From Desulfuromonadales bacterium (GTDB taxonomy: Bacteria; Desulfobacterota; Desulfuromonadia; Geobacterales; Pseudopelobacteraceae): 64,000 nucleotides of DNA. Shown here one piece after another: positions 17,214 through 26,478 of the stretch; position 1 is the stretch's first letter, and every line of letters begins with the position of its first letter. A program made the position numbers and the translations under genes. The notes below the pieces were generated by a model. It had not been told where the DNA came from. It was given only the letters and a program-made list of their open reading frames with translations, and did not search any database. The stretch spans positions 1-64,000 of the forward strand of contig JACAAY010000008.1 in NCBI GenBank assembly GCA_013377095.1. The letters are read 5' to 3'.

Positions 17214-18440
17214 TCATGATCCGAGCAGCTGCCGGTAGAGCCGATCAATCAGGATTGCGCGCTTCTCCCAGGAGTGTTCATCCACCGCCTTCTCACGCAC
17301 CTCGCGCGAACGTCTGGCAAGACGCTCCCTGTCGGCCAGCAACTCCGTTATCTTTGTTGCCAGATCATCGGCATCGCCATAGACAGCGTACTCGCCAGAA
17401 CTACTCAGTATCTCACGATTGACCGGCGTTTCAAACACAAGGGTCGGCAGACCGCAGGCCATGTACTTGAACAGTTTGCCATTGGCCTCGCTGAGCGAGA
17501 GCTTGGGAGAGATGGCCAGATCGCCTGCGCAGAGCATCTCTGCAGCCTGACCATAATCGATCCGGCCGGTGAAGGTCACCATACCTTCCAGCCCCCGGCC
17601 AATCGCCTTCAGACGGTAAGCCTGTTCCGGATAACCCATGACCAGAAAATGAACCTGGCTTTCCTGCGCCTTGAGGATGGACATAACATCCAGAAGCAGG
17701 TCCATCCCCTGATAGGCGTTGAGAATGCCGAGAAAAACCACCAACGGCCTGTCTTCGGGGATACCCAGTCTGCGCCGCGTCGTGCCCGGCGGATGGGGCT
17801 GAAAGCAATCCGTATCCACTCCATCGATGACGACTGAAACTTTGTGCGCCGGAACGCTCCACTCCCGCACCAGCTGCCCGGCACCGGCCGAAGAGCTGGT
17901 GATGATGGCATCGGCTGCTCGGTTGACAATCCGCTCCACGACGGAGAACAGCCGCTCAAGCAGGGAACCGGCCTTGAAAAAACCGTGGTCGCGGCATTCC
18001 GTCGTCAGGCTGCCCTGGAAATCCATCACCAGTGGAATACGTACCAACGGCTTGAGCAACATGGCGATGAAAGCCCCCTCGTGCAGGTGGGCGTGCAGGA
18101 TCTGTGGTTTAAAGGAGCGGGCAACGGAAAGGGCCTTGAACAGCAGCAGGATATCCAGCAGCGGTTTCTGCCAGGAGGGGCCGGCCGTAAGCCGTCGGTA
18201 CCAGGGTACGGCGGGAATGCGTTCTGTCGGGATACCGGGCAGGTCACGGCCGATGTGGTAGGTGACGATGCGCACATCACATCCGTGCCTGATCAGCGCC
18301 CGCGCCTCCTCATAGATCCTGACATGGCAGCCGCGGTCCGCAAAATAGGGCGTGGGCGCCAGCATGAGAATGCGTATTGGGGACAGGGGATCGGGGACCG
18401 GGGACCGGGAAACCGGAATGGGAGAACGGGGAGCGGGCAT
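17214..18440 (-). CDS. glycosyltransferase family 4 protein
   Basis: This protein of up to 408 residues has the GT-B fold: ILMLAPTPYFADRGCHVRIY at the N-terminus (after the repeat-derived part), HAHLHEGAF, and the C-terminal donor-binding half with VSVVIDGVDTDCFQP, VVFLGILNAYQGMDLLLDV and SLSEANGKLFKYMACGLPTL. It probably transfers a sugar in cell-surface polysaccharide or glycolipid synthesis. The first 24 residues of the longest frame (PRSPIPVSRSPVPDPLSPI) are encoded by the C-rich repeat arm, with no ribosome binding site at 18440, so translation may begin at an internal codon such as the ATG at 18362. The neighbours are two GT2 enzymes on the same strand. Confidence 0.9.
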   Translation of the reverse strand: MPAPRSPIPVSRSPVPDPLSPIRILMLAPTPYFADRGCHVRIYEEARALIRHGCDVRIVTYHIGRDLPGIPTERIPAVPWYRRLTAGPSWQKPLLDILLLFKALSVARSFKPQILHAHLHEGAFIAMLLKPLVRIPLVMDFQGSLTTECRDHGFFKAGSLLERLFSVVERIVNRAADAIITSSSAGAGQLVREWSVPAHKVSVVIDGVDTDCFQPHPPGTTRRRLGIPEDRPLVVFLGILNAYQGMDLLLDVMSILKAQESQVHFLVMGYPEQAYRLKAIGRGLEGMVTFTGRIDYGQAAEMLCAGDLAISPKLSLSEANGKLFKYMACGLPTLVFETPVNREILSSSGEYAVYGDADDLATKITELLADRERLARRSREVREKAVDEHSWEKRAILIDRLYRQLLGS

Positions 18441-18826
18441 AAATTATGTCTTGTGGCAATAATGGCGAATCAGGCCGTGCAGCATTTTTTGCAGCACCAC
18501 CATCATCTCCAGCAAAGAACTGATCTCTTGCACAAAATTCAATTTCTCCGCGATGATCAACTGCGTTTCCAACTCAGCAGCCGAGCCCAATGAAACATGG
18601 AGAAAATGCACAAACTCTTTTTCCGTTTGGCGAGCAGCTCCCTCGGCAATATTGGATGGAATGGAAACCGCAGCGCGCCGCATCTGATTGGCCAATCCAT
18701 ACATTTCCTCTTTGGGGAACGATGAGGTCAACGAGTAGATCCTGGTCACGACCTCAATACTCTCCTTCCAGACATCAAGATCTTTATGATCTTTCACCCC
18801 GTCCCCCGTCCCTGGTCCCCCTTCCC
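18376..18826. mobile_element. inverted G-rich/C-rich repeat element carrying a four-helix-bundle gene
   Basis: A G-rich array (18376-18437; units like GGGGACCGGGGACC) and a C-rich array (18798-18826; GTCCCCCGTCCCTGGTCCCC) lie in inverted orientation on either side of the four-helix-bundle gene, so the gene would sit in the loop of a large hairpin. Copies without a gene occur at 27768, 30221 and 33055, and a partial one at 63949. This layout recalls the intervening sequences of some 23S rRNA genes, which also have terminal inverted repeats and can encode a four-helix-bundle (S23) protein. Mobility is inferred from the dispersed copies. Confidence 0.55.
18444..18797 (-). CDS. four helix bundle protein (S23/IVP, TIGR02436-like)
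   Basis: This 117-residue protein has the family signatures KDLDVWKESIEVVTRIY at the N-terminus, FPKEEMYGLANQMRRAAVSI, SNIAEGAARQTEKEF, and HFLHVSLGSAAELETQL, then the last helix. It is homologous to proteins encoded in 23S rRNA intervening sequences and to the accessory Avd protein of diversity-generating retroelements; these are small, basic, nucleic-acid-binding pentameric bundles. The start is GTG inside the G-rich repeat (GACGGGGTGAAAG), overlapping the stop of the upstream glycosyltransferase by 4 bases. No reverse transcriptase is present nearby. Its host function is unknown. Confidence 0.93.
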   Translation of the reverse strand: MKDHKDLDVWKESIEVVTRIYSLTSSFPKEEMYGLANQMRRAAVSIPSNIAEGAARQTEKEFVHFLHVSLGSAAELETQLIIAEKLNFVQEISSLLEMMVVLQKMLHGLIRHYCHKT

Positions 18827-19765
18827 CAGATTTATCCTGTCCCTGACCACATAGATCGGTTTGCCCTGGGCTTCGTAGTAGGTGCGGGCATTGAGTTCAC
18901 CCAGCAACCCCAGCACGATGAACTGTACCCCCATGAACAGCAGGAAGGCGGTCATGATGAACAGCGGGTTGCGGTTCATGCTGAGGTTTTCGAACAGCTT
19001 CATATAGATGGTCATTGCGCCGCTGCAACAACCAGCCAGGAGGGTGTACAGCCCCCATTTGCCGAACAGCTGGATCGGCTTGGTGGAGTAGGCCAGCAGG
19101 AACTTGACCGTCATCAGATCAAGAATCACCCGCACGGTGCGTGAAATGCCGTATTTGCTGACACCGTGGCGGCGGGGATGGTGCCTGACCGGGAGTTCGG
19201 CAACCCTGGCCCCCACCTGGGACGCCAGGGCCGGCACAAAACGGTGCATCTCGCCATACAGGTTGATGCCGTCCAAGACCTCGCGGCGATAGGCCTTGAG
19301 GGTGCAACCGTAGTCATGGAGATGCACACCTGTGGACGACGAGATCAGCGCATTGGCCAGGATGGAGGGGATCTTGCGGGTTACAAAGGTATCCTTGCGG
19401 TCGCTGCGCCAGCCGGAGACCACATCATACCCCTCGTGAATCTTTTCGATCAGGCGCGGAATATCAGCCGGATCGTTCTGCAGGTCTCCATCCATGGGAA
19501 TTATGATGGCGCCGCTGGCCGCATCGAAACCGGCCGACATTGCCGCAGTTTGCCCGAAGTTCCGGCGGAATCTGATGACCTTGAGACGTTCATCCCGGGC
19601 AGCCAGTTCTTTGAGGATAGCGTACGAACCGTCCATTGAGCCGTCATCAACCATGATGATTTCATAGCAGGGATCGATATCATCCAGCGCACCTACGATG
19701 GTTCGATAGAGCTCATCGATGCTTTCCTGCTCGTTATAGATGGGGACAACAATACTGAAGTTCAC
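18794..19765 (-). CDS. glycosyltransferase family 2, polyprenyl-phosphate type, with two C-terminal TM segments
   Basis: This 323-residue protein has an N-terminal GT-A domain (FSIVVPIYNEQESIDELYRT, IIMVDDGSMDGSYAIL, MDGDLQNDPADIPRLIEKI, VVSGWRSDRKDTF) like dolichol-phosphate mannose synthase, GtrB or ArnC, then two transmembrane helices (about 235-255 and 268-292). It likely loads a sugar onto undecaprenyl phosphate at the inner membrane. The last residues (GKGDQGRGTG) come from the inserted G-rich repeat, so the native C-terminus was probably altered. The stop overlaps the start of the four-helix-bundle gene. Confidence 0.92.
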   Translation of the reverse strand: MNFSIVVPIYNEQESIDELYRTIVGALDDIDPCYEIIMVDDGSMDGSYAILKELAARDERLKVIRFRRNFGQTAAMSAGFDAASGAIIIPMDGDLQNDPADIPRLIEKIHEGYDVVSGWRSDRKDTFVTRKIPSILANALISSSTGVHLHDYGCTLKAYRREVLDGINLYGEMHRFVPALASQVGARVAELPVRHHPRRHGVSKYGISRTVRVILDLMTVKFLLAYSTKPIQLFGKWGLYTLLAGCCSGAMTIYMKLFENLSMNRNPLFIMTAFLLFMGVQFIVLGLLGELNARTYYEAQGKPIYVVRDRINLGKGDQGRGTG

Positions 19766-19866
19766 GTGATGCTCCCTGGGCGGAATCTTTCACCTGTGCC
19801 GCCCGTTTGATGGAACCTGACAAAGAGAGGGACACCAAAACCGGTTGGCCGGCCAGGCATCCGCCA

Positions 19867-20820
19867 TCACCAGGAGGATTGATCAAAGGCCTTGACCAGT
19901 TTTACCTGCACTTCGCCGCTTTTATTCCCAATTGGCCTGCCCCCCATGAATCCGGACAACAACCCGATACCGTTGCACACATGCATAACCGGATACAGAA
20001 GCAGCACCAGCACACTTTCCAGACGGGCCGAGGCGATCACGGCTCCAACGGAAAACAGGGCCGCCAGGATCAGGTACACCAGCAGCGGCAGGAATCGAAC
20101 CGTGCCCGCAGGGAGCAGGGGCAGCGCCAGAAGATAGCAGACAAAAAACAGCGGTGCAAAACTGACCAATGAGCGGGGACCGGCCAGGAGTGTCTGCTGC
20201 GCCCTACCCCGTCCATAACTGCGCATCTGGCGCATGAAGGCCGCCAATGTGGGCCGCTGGCTCCGCTCAACCGCCAGGGCCGGGTCATGCAGCAGCCTGT
20301 GTCCGGCAGCGTTGATCCTGTCCAGAAGCTCATTTTCCTCGTTGGGATAGAGCCGTTCGTCAAACCCACCGGCCGCAAGAAACGACTCACGACGGAACGC
20401 CAGGTTGCACAGGATCAGCTCCTGCTCCGTGGTCTGGCGTAGCAAGCCGTTTGAACGATAGCGGTTTCGCATGGCTCCGGCTCCAAAAAACGAGCAGAGG
20501 GCAACGCCAAAGAGGCGCTGAAGAGGCGAGTCGCCGGGCGGTGTCAGCGAAGGCCCGCCCACAACAGCCACGGTTTGGTCCTCGAAAGCGCGTGCGCAAA
20601 GCTTCAGAGCTTCGGGAACCGGGCGCGAGTCATCATCCAGGAAGTAGAGCAGATCTCCCGAGGCCTGCTGCGCAGCCAGGTTGCGCTGCCTGCTGGGCAT
20701 GGTTCCCTCGGAGATCAGAACCTCAAACTGGTGTGGCGGGTACTCAAGCCGTCTGATGGATTCAAGTGCGGTCACGGAACCGCCCGGCTTCACCGGTATG
20801 ATAATTGAGAATGTCGGCAT
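19867..20820 (-). CDS. glycosyltransferase family 2 protein, membrane-anchored
   Basis: This 317-residue protein begins MPTFSIIIPVKPGGSVTALE, has the GT-A metal motif in LYFLDDDSRPVPEAL, the acceptor-side ELILCNLAFRRESFLAAGGFDE and a YPNEENELLDRI motif, followed by an amphipathic region and three C-terminal transmembrane helices (about 212-295). It resembles bactoprenol-linked or exopolysaccharide GT2 enzymes. The donor and acceptor are not inferable. With the neighbouring GT2 and GT4 genes it forms a short surface-glycan cluster. There is a gap of 101 bases to the next gene. Confidence 0.9.
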   Translation of the reverse strand: MPTFSIIIPVKPGGSVTALESIRRLEYPPHQFEVLISEGTMPSRQRNLAAQQASGDLLYFLDDDSRPVPEALKLCARAFEDQTVAVVGGPSLTPPGDSPLQRLFGVALCSFFGAGAMRNRYRSNGLLRQTTEQELILCNLAFRRESFLAAGGFDERLYPNEENELLDRINAAGHRLLHDPALAVERSQRPTLAAFMRQMRSYGRGRAQQTLLAGPRSLVSFAPLFFVCYLLALPLLPAGTVRFLPLLVYLILAALFSVGAVIASARLESVLVLLLYPVMHVCNGIGLLSGFMGGRPIGNKSGEVQVKLVKAFDQSSW

Positions 20821-20832
20821 GTCGTTTCAAAG

Positions 20833-20867
20833 CAATTGACCACCCGCGTACTGCGGATGGTCAATTG
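20833..20867. repeat. strong palindromic hairpin
   Basis: CAATTGACCA-CCCGC pairs with GCGGA-TGGTCAATTG around a GTACT loop. There is no T-run on either strand, so it may be a processing or attenuation hairpin between ccsB and the GT2 gene rather than a true terminator. Confidence 0.55.
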
Positions 20868-20940
20868 GTTGTCAATCTGTATAAAGGTGCCCAAACCGAC
20901 ATGCGGTTATGGTCATGGATTTGAGCGCGCCAGCATGTTC

Positions 20941-21795
20941 CTACTTGCCGCCGTAACTGTGCAGACCGGAGAGGAACAGATTGACACCCAGGTAACAGAA
21001 GATGGTGGCAGCAAAACCGATGATCGACAGCCATGCGGCCCGTTTGCCGACCCAGCCCTTGGTGAAGCGGGCATGCAGAAAAGCGGCATAGATGAACCAG
21101 ACAATCAGCGACCAGGTCTCCTTCGGATCCCAGCTCCAGTAGGTTCCCCAGGCATAGTTGGCCCAGGCGGCGCCGGTGATGATGCCGATGGTAAGCAAGG
21201 GGAATCCGATCATGATGGCGCGGTAGTTCAGATCGTCAAGCACCCGGGTGGGGGGAAACATGGTCATGATCCCGCCGGCGGATGCATTTGATGATGCGTT
21301 TGCCTCATGGGAGGCCTTGAGCAGATACATGATCGATACGCCACAGGCCACGGCAAAGGCGGCATAACCGAGGAAACAGGTGATGACATGATACAACAGC
21401 CAGTTGCTCTGCAGCGCCGGCACAAGCGGTTCGATGCCGGTATTGAGTCCCAGCTGCGCCCAGGCCATGCCGAGCAGCGCAAAGGGAACGACAAAAGCCC
21501 CGATGATGCGGTACTTGTATTTCAAGTCGATAAACAGATAGATCAGTATGATGGTCCAGGAGAAAAAAACCACCGATTCGTAAAGATTGGAAAGTGGGGC
21601 GTGCCCAAAGCCGACGTCATAGGATTCCTTCCAGCGCAGACCTATGGCAACCGTCTGGAGCGCCAGCCCGGCATAGGCCAGCAAACTCCCGGCCAGTCCG
21701 ACGGTCTTGTTCTTGCCGGCCAGAAAAATGAAAAATGTAACCATTGACGCCATATAAGCCAGCGTTGTCATATTAAAGAAAAGCGAACTGGTCAT
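20941..21795 (-). CDS. ccsB: cytochrome c biogenesis protein CcsB (CcsA/ResC family)
   Basis: This 284-residue polytopic membrane protein has the tryptophan-rich heme-handling signature WGTYWSWDPKETWSLIVWF near residue 215, flanked by conserved histidines (LYHVITCFLGYAAFAV, LHARFTKGW). Together with ResB it forms the system II synthetase that exports heme and attaches it to CxxCH motifs in the periplasm. It follows resB by 16 bases, so the two form an operon. About eight transmembrane helices are visible. The length is typical of the shorter CcsB/ResC forms. Confidence 0.95.
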   Translation of the reverse strand: MTSSLFFNMTTLAYMASMVTFFIFLAGKNKTVGLAGSLLAYAGLALQTVAIGLRWKESYDVGFGHAPLSNLYESVVFFSWTIILIYLFIDLKYKYRIIGAFVVPFALLGMAWAQLGLNTGIEPLVPALQSNWLLYHVITCFLGYAAFAVACGVSIMYLLKASHEANASSNASAGGIMTMFPPTRVLDDLNYRAIMIGFPLLTIGIITGAAWANYAWGTYWSWDPKETWSLIVWFIYAAFLHARFTKGWVGKRAAWLSIIGFAATIFCYLGVNLFLSGLHSYGGK

Positions 21796-21811
21796 ACCCT
21801 GTGTACCCCCG

Positions 21812-23176
21812 TTAGATTTGCAGTTCTTTCAGCTTGGCGGACAGGTCATCAAACTGTAGGGAGAACGCAGCCTGGTTTTTGCTGGCATTTCCATACATGC
21901 GCGCGTGCCCTTTTGATACAACAATCCATACCCGTTTATGTGACATGAAAAACGCAATAAAGAGACCGGCAACCATCAATGCACACCCCAGCCAGACAAC
22001 CCAGACACCGGGATCCTTGGCGACCTGCAACCCGGTGAACAGCCTGGCATTGGTCCCGTCATAACCGAAAACCAGCTCATCGCCACGCTGGGCATTTATT
22101 TCGGGATAATTTTTGAAAATTTCGAATACCTGGGGGCTTTTCCCCTTGAAGGTCACTTCTATCTGGGCGGCCGGCCCGTTCAGTTCCGGGATTATCTGCT
22201 GCACCTCCTGGGTGGCTCCGATAAGTTTTACGAGCGTTCCATCCTTGAGGGAAACCCTTTCACCTTCGTGAAAGGTAATGCGTTGGGACGCCGATCCGCC
22301 GCGGGGCGCCACAGTGAGATAGTGTTCGCTCCCCTCACTGGCCTGGCCATAGCTGGACTGGTAGAAGGTAAAGCCCCGGTAGGTCATCGGATCGTTGACG
22401 ATTACCCGGGCATTGGTGTAAGCGGGCACCGGAACACCGTTTTCCAGCACCGTCAGAATGCTCTTGAATTCCTTGGGCGCGCCGGTGCTGTACTTTGCAA
22501 CGCTAAACTGGTCGCAGCGCACCGTAAAACCAAGCGGTGTGTTTTTTCCGCTACGGGACACAAAGCTGTTGATGCTTTCACCCTCAACAATATTCACGAA
22601 GCCCTTATCACCAAACAGCGATCCGATGATCGCGCCAATGAAGATCACCAGGATGCTGGCGTGGACGACGTAGACACCCAGGCGGCACCAGGCGGTTTTC
22701 TGGGCAAAAAGATGGTACACCCCACCCTGTTCGGTCTCAATCGGCGCAGCAAGCTCAGTCTTCAGAAAATCGGCCAGTTTTTTCCTGGCGATATCTGCCG
22801 GTGTCGAGAAAACAACCTCCTGTTTCAAAGTGTAGCTCTTCTGCAGCGACTCGCTGAGTACCAGCGCCGGATGACTGATAAAGGTAAAGACATGCGGCAG
22901 CCTTTTGATGGAGCAGCAGGTCAGGTTGAGGCTGAATACGTACAGCAGGGCAATGAACCACCAGGAGTGGTACATATCGAAAAAGCCTAGCTTGGTATAC
23001 ATCGCAAGCTTGAGGGCGCTTATCTGCGCAATGTACTCCGGCGGCGTCGGTCCTTGTGGCAGAACTGTACCGATAATGGAGGTAAGCGCAAGGGAGATCA
23101 GCAAAAACATGGTGAGCTTGAGTGAACAGAAAAAGTCCCATACGGACTCGATGAAATTTCGCTGGGTAGTTGCCAA
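21812..23176 (-). CDS. resB: cytochrome c biogenesis protein ResB
   Basis: This 454-residue protein is the ResB/Ccs1 component of the system II cytochrome c synthetase. It has transmembrane segments near residues 20-40, 65-85, 165-188 (YVVHASILVIFIGAIIGSLF) and 395-415, with a large periplasmic domain between the last two (CDQFSVAKY, DPMTYRGFTFYQSSYG). The motif VWDFFCSLKLTMFLLISLAL near the start is typical. It precedes ccsB in an operon and would mature the two c7 cytochromes and the FN3/heme protein of this window. Confidence 0.95.
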   Translation of the reverse strand: MATTQRNFIESVWDFFCSLKLTMFLLISLALTSIIGTVLPQGPTPPEYIAQISALKLAMYTKLGFFDMYHSWWFIALLYVFSLNLTCCSIKRLPHVFTFISHPALVLSESLQKSYTLKQEVVFSTPADIARKKLADFLKTELAAPIETEQGGVYHLFAQKTAWCRLGVYVVHASILVIFIGAIIGSLFGDKGFVNIVEGESINSFVSRSGKNTPLGFTVRCDQFSVAKYSTGAPKEFKSILTVLENGVPVPAYTNARVIVNDPMTYRGFTFYQSSYGQASEGSEHYLTVAPRGGSASQRITFHEGERVSLKDGTLVKLIGATQEVQQIIPELNGPAAQIEVTFKGKSPQVFEIFKNYPEINAQRGDELVFGYDGTNARLFTGLQVAKDPGVWVVWLGCALMVAGLFIAFFMSHKRVWIVVSKGHARMYGNASKNQAAFSLQFDDLSAKLKELQI

Positions 23177-23305
23177 GAGTGTCTCCTGCCGTCGAGAATA
23201 AGACCTTTATAAGTGGATCGATAAAGAATGGATGATAGACCAAATCAGCATAAAGGTGTAGATATTTTTCCCTCCCTTTGCCTATTGTTTCTCCGAAAAA
23301 TGTAA

Positions 23306-23337
23306 AAAGGGATAACACACTGGGTTGTCATCCCTTT
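23306..23337 (-). terminator. Rho-independent terminator after the c7 gene
   Basis: On the minus strand GGGATGACAACCC and the inverted GTGTTATCCC form a stem, followed by TTTTTAC. It lies about 26 bases after the c7 cytochrome stop and before resB. Confidence 0.75.
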
Positions 23338-23363
23338 TCCACGATCCTACGTATGTCGGTGTG

Positions 23364-23630
23364 CTACTTGTGGCATTCCTTACATGAGGTCGGCCCTTTT
23401 TTCATGTCGGCGTGGCAACCTTTGCACTTCTCGTGAGCCCAGGCCTTGCCAAAGCCTTCAATCTTGCCGCCTGCCGCTGTGGCATGGCACTTTGTGCACT
23501 CACCGGCAGCTGCCTGGTGCGCCTTGTGATCAAACTTGACGCCTCGTTTCATTTCGATCACATCCGGAGCAGCCATGGCGGTTCCCGCAAATGCGACACA
23601 GGCCAACAGAGCAATAATGGTTTTTTTCAT
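23364..23630 (-). CDS. periplasmic triheme cytochrome c7 (PpcA-like)
   Basis: This 88-residue precursor has a signal peptide (MKKTIIALLACVAFAGTAMA) and a mature chain of about 68 residues with three heme sites CTKCH, CKGCH and CKECH and the additional axial histidines (VKFDHKAHQ, WAHEKC). The size and spacing match the PpcA family of Geobacter, which carries electrons between inner and outer membrane. The ATG at 23630 follows AGGGGGT. It has its own terminator. It sits between purE and resB/ccsB, and the latter would attach its hemes. Confidence 0.96.
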   Translation of the reverse strand: MKKTIIALLACVAFAGTAMAAPDVIEMKRGVKFDHKAHQAAAGECTKCHATAAGGKIEGFGKAWAHEKCKGCHADMKKGPTSCKECHK

Positions 23631-23697
23631 CGGCACTACCCCCTTTCTGAAGTGGTGATATTTTCCCCGCAAGCACGGGGCTTGTCAAGCGAATATC

Positions 23698-24219
23698 TCA
23701 GCGGGACTCCTCAACCGCCCTGACAGCCTGCAGATCCTCGTCACGCCGCTCAACATCCAGAGCCATCTCACGGCGATAATTGCGGAGCGCCTCCGTCAGC
23801 CGGGCGTCATTCAGGGCCAGTATCTGTACGGCGAGAATAGCAGCATTTTTTGCGCCGGCCTTGCCGATGGTCATGGTTGCCACCGGAATTCCTCCCGGCA
23901 TCTGAACCGTGGCATACAGGGCGTCAACACCGTTGAGGGCGCTGCCGGAAACCGGCACGCCGATCACCGGCAGGATCGTCTCGGAAGCGATCACCCCAGC
24001 CAGGTGAGCAGCCATTCCGGCACCGGCAATAATGACTTTTATCCCTCTTCCGGCAGCTTCCGACGCCAGTTTTGCCGTGCGGGCCGGCGAACGGTGGGCC
24101 GACGAAATCCTCATTTCACACGGAACGTCAAATTGTCCCAACATATCAGCGGTTTCCTGCATTATCGGCAAATCGGAGTTACTGCCCATGATAATCAGAA
24201 CCTGTACGTTAGCTTGCAT
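23698..24219 (-). CDS. purE: N5-carboxyaminoimidazole ribonucleotide mutase
   Basis: This 173-residue class I PurE interconverts N5-CAIR and CAIR in de novo purine synthesis. Motifs are IIMGSNSDLPIMQ, MRISSAHRSPAR with the catalytic His, AGAGMAAHLAGVIASET and PVIGVPVSGSALNGVDALY. AGGAGAG precedes the ATG. It is the last of four same-strand genes (purH, purD, FIST receptor, purE); the gap to the receptor gene is only 23 bases. No purK partner is seen nearby. Confidence 0.97.
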   Translation of the reverse strand: MQANVQVLIIMGSNSDLPIMQETADMLGQFDVPCEMRISSAHRSPARTAKLASEAAGRGIKVIIAGAGMAAHLAGVIASETILPVIGVPVSGSALNGVDALYATVQMPGGIPVATMTIGKAGAKNAAILAVQILALNDARLTEALRNYRREMALDVERRDEDLQAVRAVEESR

Positions 24220-24242
24220 TGTTGTCTCTCCTACTTTTATGG

Positions 24243-26270
24243 TTAGTCGTGGCTAGCCCGGGTCAGATTTTTGAGGGTATCCGCAACTGCCTTGGTATGG
24301 CCGGCTGTCTCGGCGGTTCGACCACTTGACTCTTCGATAACTTCCAGCAGAGAGGAGAGGCGCGCCACATCGTTGGTCTGGGATTCGATCTCGTTGGCCA
24401 CGGAACCGATCTCGGAGGCGAGCCGGGAGATATTGGTGCCGATTTCCATGGCGCTGGTACGGGATTTTTCCGCCAGCTTGCGAACCTCATCGGCTACAAC
24501 CGCAAACCCGCGACCGCTATCTCCGGCACGGGCCGCCTCTATGGCAGCATTCAGCGCCAGAAGATTGGTCTGATCCGCAATCTGTTGAATGATCTCAACC
24601 ACACTCTGGATTCGGCTGCTGGCATCGGCCAGTTCACGGGCACTGGTTGCCGAAGTCGTAGCCTGCTGGGTCAGGGCGGATACATTTTCTCCCACCTGTT
24701 GAATGGCCTGCACCTGCTGTTCTATGTGGGCAGCAAGGTCATCCACCGAACCATACAGATCGTTGGCGCAGGACTCCAGCTGACTTGCCATGGTTTCACG
24801 TTGGGCATTTGCTTCGTTCAGGGCCTGACCGAGATCATTCAAACCGCTGAACAAGAGTTCCATGGCCGGTTCCAGGCCGGACGCATCCAGACGGCTTTCA
24901 AACTGCTGCGCCCTGAAGTCGTTAATCTGTTTCATCATGACTTGAGACAAGCCACTCAGCTTGGCAACTTGGCGCCGCAGAAAGAATGCCTTGAATTCGC
25001 CATAATGGGCAACAAAATTGTCCACATAATCGTCCTTGAAGGACGCACCGGCCGTGACCCTGAAGAAGAAGATGGCGGTCAGTGTCTGGTTCAGATTCAA
25101 TCCGAGAATTTCGCCAAAGGTGGAAAAGCCTGCCACGGCAGCATCCGACATGGTACGCCCCATCTCGGAAAGTTCACGTTCGTTGTTGAGGCGGCGCAAA
25201 ATGCAGTCATTGAGGATGCCGGCCACCGGGTTGCCCGGCTTCCCCTGCATGAAACGGCTGAAATCCTTTTTCGTGTTACTGACCAGTTCTGTCCTGCGCA
25301 CCAACTGCAACTCTTCCCCCGGAGAAATATCACAGAAAAAATGCACCTTGCCGGCGGCAACATTGAGTTGGGAGACGGAGCGGACGTACAGTTCCTTGCC
25401 CACCGTAATGGCAAATGAGTAGCCTGCCAGCTTGGACTCAAGATTGGCCGGGGTACATTTCAGGGTTTCACAGAGCGCATCCACCAGGCTGCTGATGTGC
25501 CCTTTGCGGTCAACCACCTGGGTCACATAGCGCTGCTCAACCGACGCGGACAGGACACTGAAGCTGCTGCCGGCAGGCTCGAAATTCTGGCTTTTCAGAA
25601 CACCGAAACGCACGCCGGGAGCAGTTTTAATAAAGGCGATCAGGGCATGGTTCTCAAGCTTTCGCTTTCCGTCATGCAGCCAGGTATTGCGGAAGTCAAA
25701 GGTCCCCCCAGCAGAGCCGCCCACGAACAGGCAGGGAAAGCGGCCCGATTCGTACAGAGCTTCCATGAAGAATGATTCGGAGGCGGAGAGACCGTCAAAG
25801 AGTACGTATGCCAGGGTATTGCGGTAGTCAATCTCCATATCGACCCGCAAAGCGGTAATGGCCTTGCCGATACGCTCCACACGCTCTTTCAGCGGAACTT
25901 CAACGTTGCCCCTGCGCAAGTCCTCGCATCCCAGGGGGACGCTGACAACCTGAGCCGATGCAATCAGGGAGGCGTCAAAACAGTGCACCACCAGGTGGTC
26001 CCAGCGACTTCCGGTTGGACAGTACAGCCGCCCGGCATCGGCGTGCAATTCGCCGGCAGTGGAACAGATCATCATGGGGACGCCGGGAAACCGCGTAGAC
26101 AGGATCTTGGCAACCTGATCGATGTCAATGTGGGGAGACACATAGGCACTGACAAATGTGGGAGAGATGCGCACCTTTTCCAGTTCGCCTGAAAGACCGG
26201 ATGCGGTACTTTGAAGAGCAATAACCCCTGCGCCTGCGTGCTGTTTTTTTCCAAAACTGAAAAAACCCAT
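24243..26270 (-). CDS. FIST-domain methyl-accepting chemotaxis protein, cytoplasmic
   Basis: This 675-residue protein has FIST_N (residues 20-210) and FIST_C (about 220-370) small-ligand sensing domains followed by a coiled coil and a C-terminal MCP signalling domain with the conserved hairpin tip [28 protein letters not shown]. There is no transmembrane segment, so it is a soluble chemoreceptor. FIST domains are thought to bind amino acids or related small molecules. The start at 26270 (MGFFSFGKK) follows AGGAGA. It lies between purD and purE on the same strand, an uncommon position for a chemoreceptor. Confidence 0.93.
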   Translation of the reverse strand: MGFFSFGKKQHAGAGVIALQSTASGLSGELEKVRISPTFVSAYVSPHIDIDQVAKILSTRFPGVPMMICSTAGELHADAGRLYCPTGSRWDHLVVHCFDASLIASAQVVSVPLGCEDLRRGNVEVPLKERVERIGKAITALRVDMEIDYRNTLAYVLFDGLSASESFFMEALYESGRFPCLFVGGSAGGTFDFRNTWLHDGKRKLENHALIAFIKTAPGVRFGVLKSQNFEPAGSSFSVLSASVEQRYVTQVVDRKGHISSLVDALCETLKCTPANLESKLAGYSFAITVGKELYVRSVSQLNVAAGKVHFFCDISPGEELQLVRRTELVSNTKKDFSRFMQGKPGNPVAGILNDCILRRLNNERELSEMGRTMSDAAVAGFSTFGEILGLNLNQTLTAIFFFRVTAGASFKDDYVDNFVAHYGEFKAFFLRRQVAKLSGLSQVMMKQINDFRAQQFESRLDASGLEPAMELLFSGLNDLGQALNEANAQRETMASQLESCANDLYGSVDDLAAHIEQQVQAIQQVGENVSALTQQATTSATSARELADASSRIQSVVEIIQQIADQTNLLALNAAIEAARAGDSGRGFAVVADEVRKLAEKSRTSAMEIGTNISRLASEIGSVANEIESQTNDVARLSSLLEVIEESSGRTAETAGHTKAVADTLKNLTRASHD

Positions 26271-26433
26271 GTCATTCTCCTTATCAACGTTGACAGCCAC
26301 CGAATGGGAAGGTCTTTCCTACTCAACGGAAACAAGAGTAGCAGACATTTTCAAGAAAACGCGATTTCCTCACAAACACCGAACAGTCTCATTAAACAGA
26401 TTATCTCATTTTTCCATCCTGTGCAGTACTTTT

Positions 26434-26460
26434 TCAAAAAGTGGTTCACTTTTTTTTGAA
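26434..26460 (-). terminator. weak hairpin between purD and the FIST receptor
   Basis: On the minus strand AAAAAAAAGTG and CACTTTTT pair around AAC just after purD. The stem is A/U-only apart from two pairs, so termination would be partial at best. If active it would separate purH-purD from the receptor and purE. Confidence 0.35.
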
Positions 26461-26478
26461 ACCATCACGGCAAACGCA

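Noticed and set aside
18444-18797. Diversity-generating retroelement
   Set aside because: The four-helix-bundle protein resembles Avd, but no reverse transcriptase, template repeat or variable-repeat target was found.
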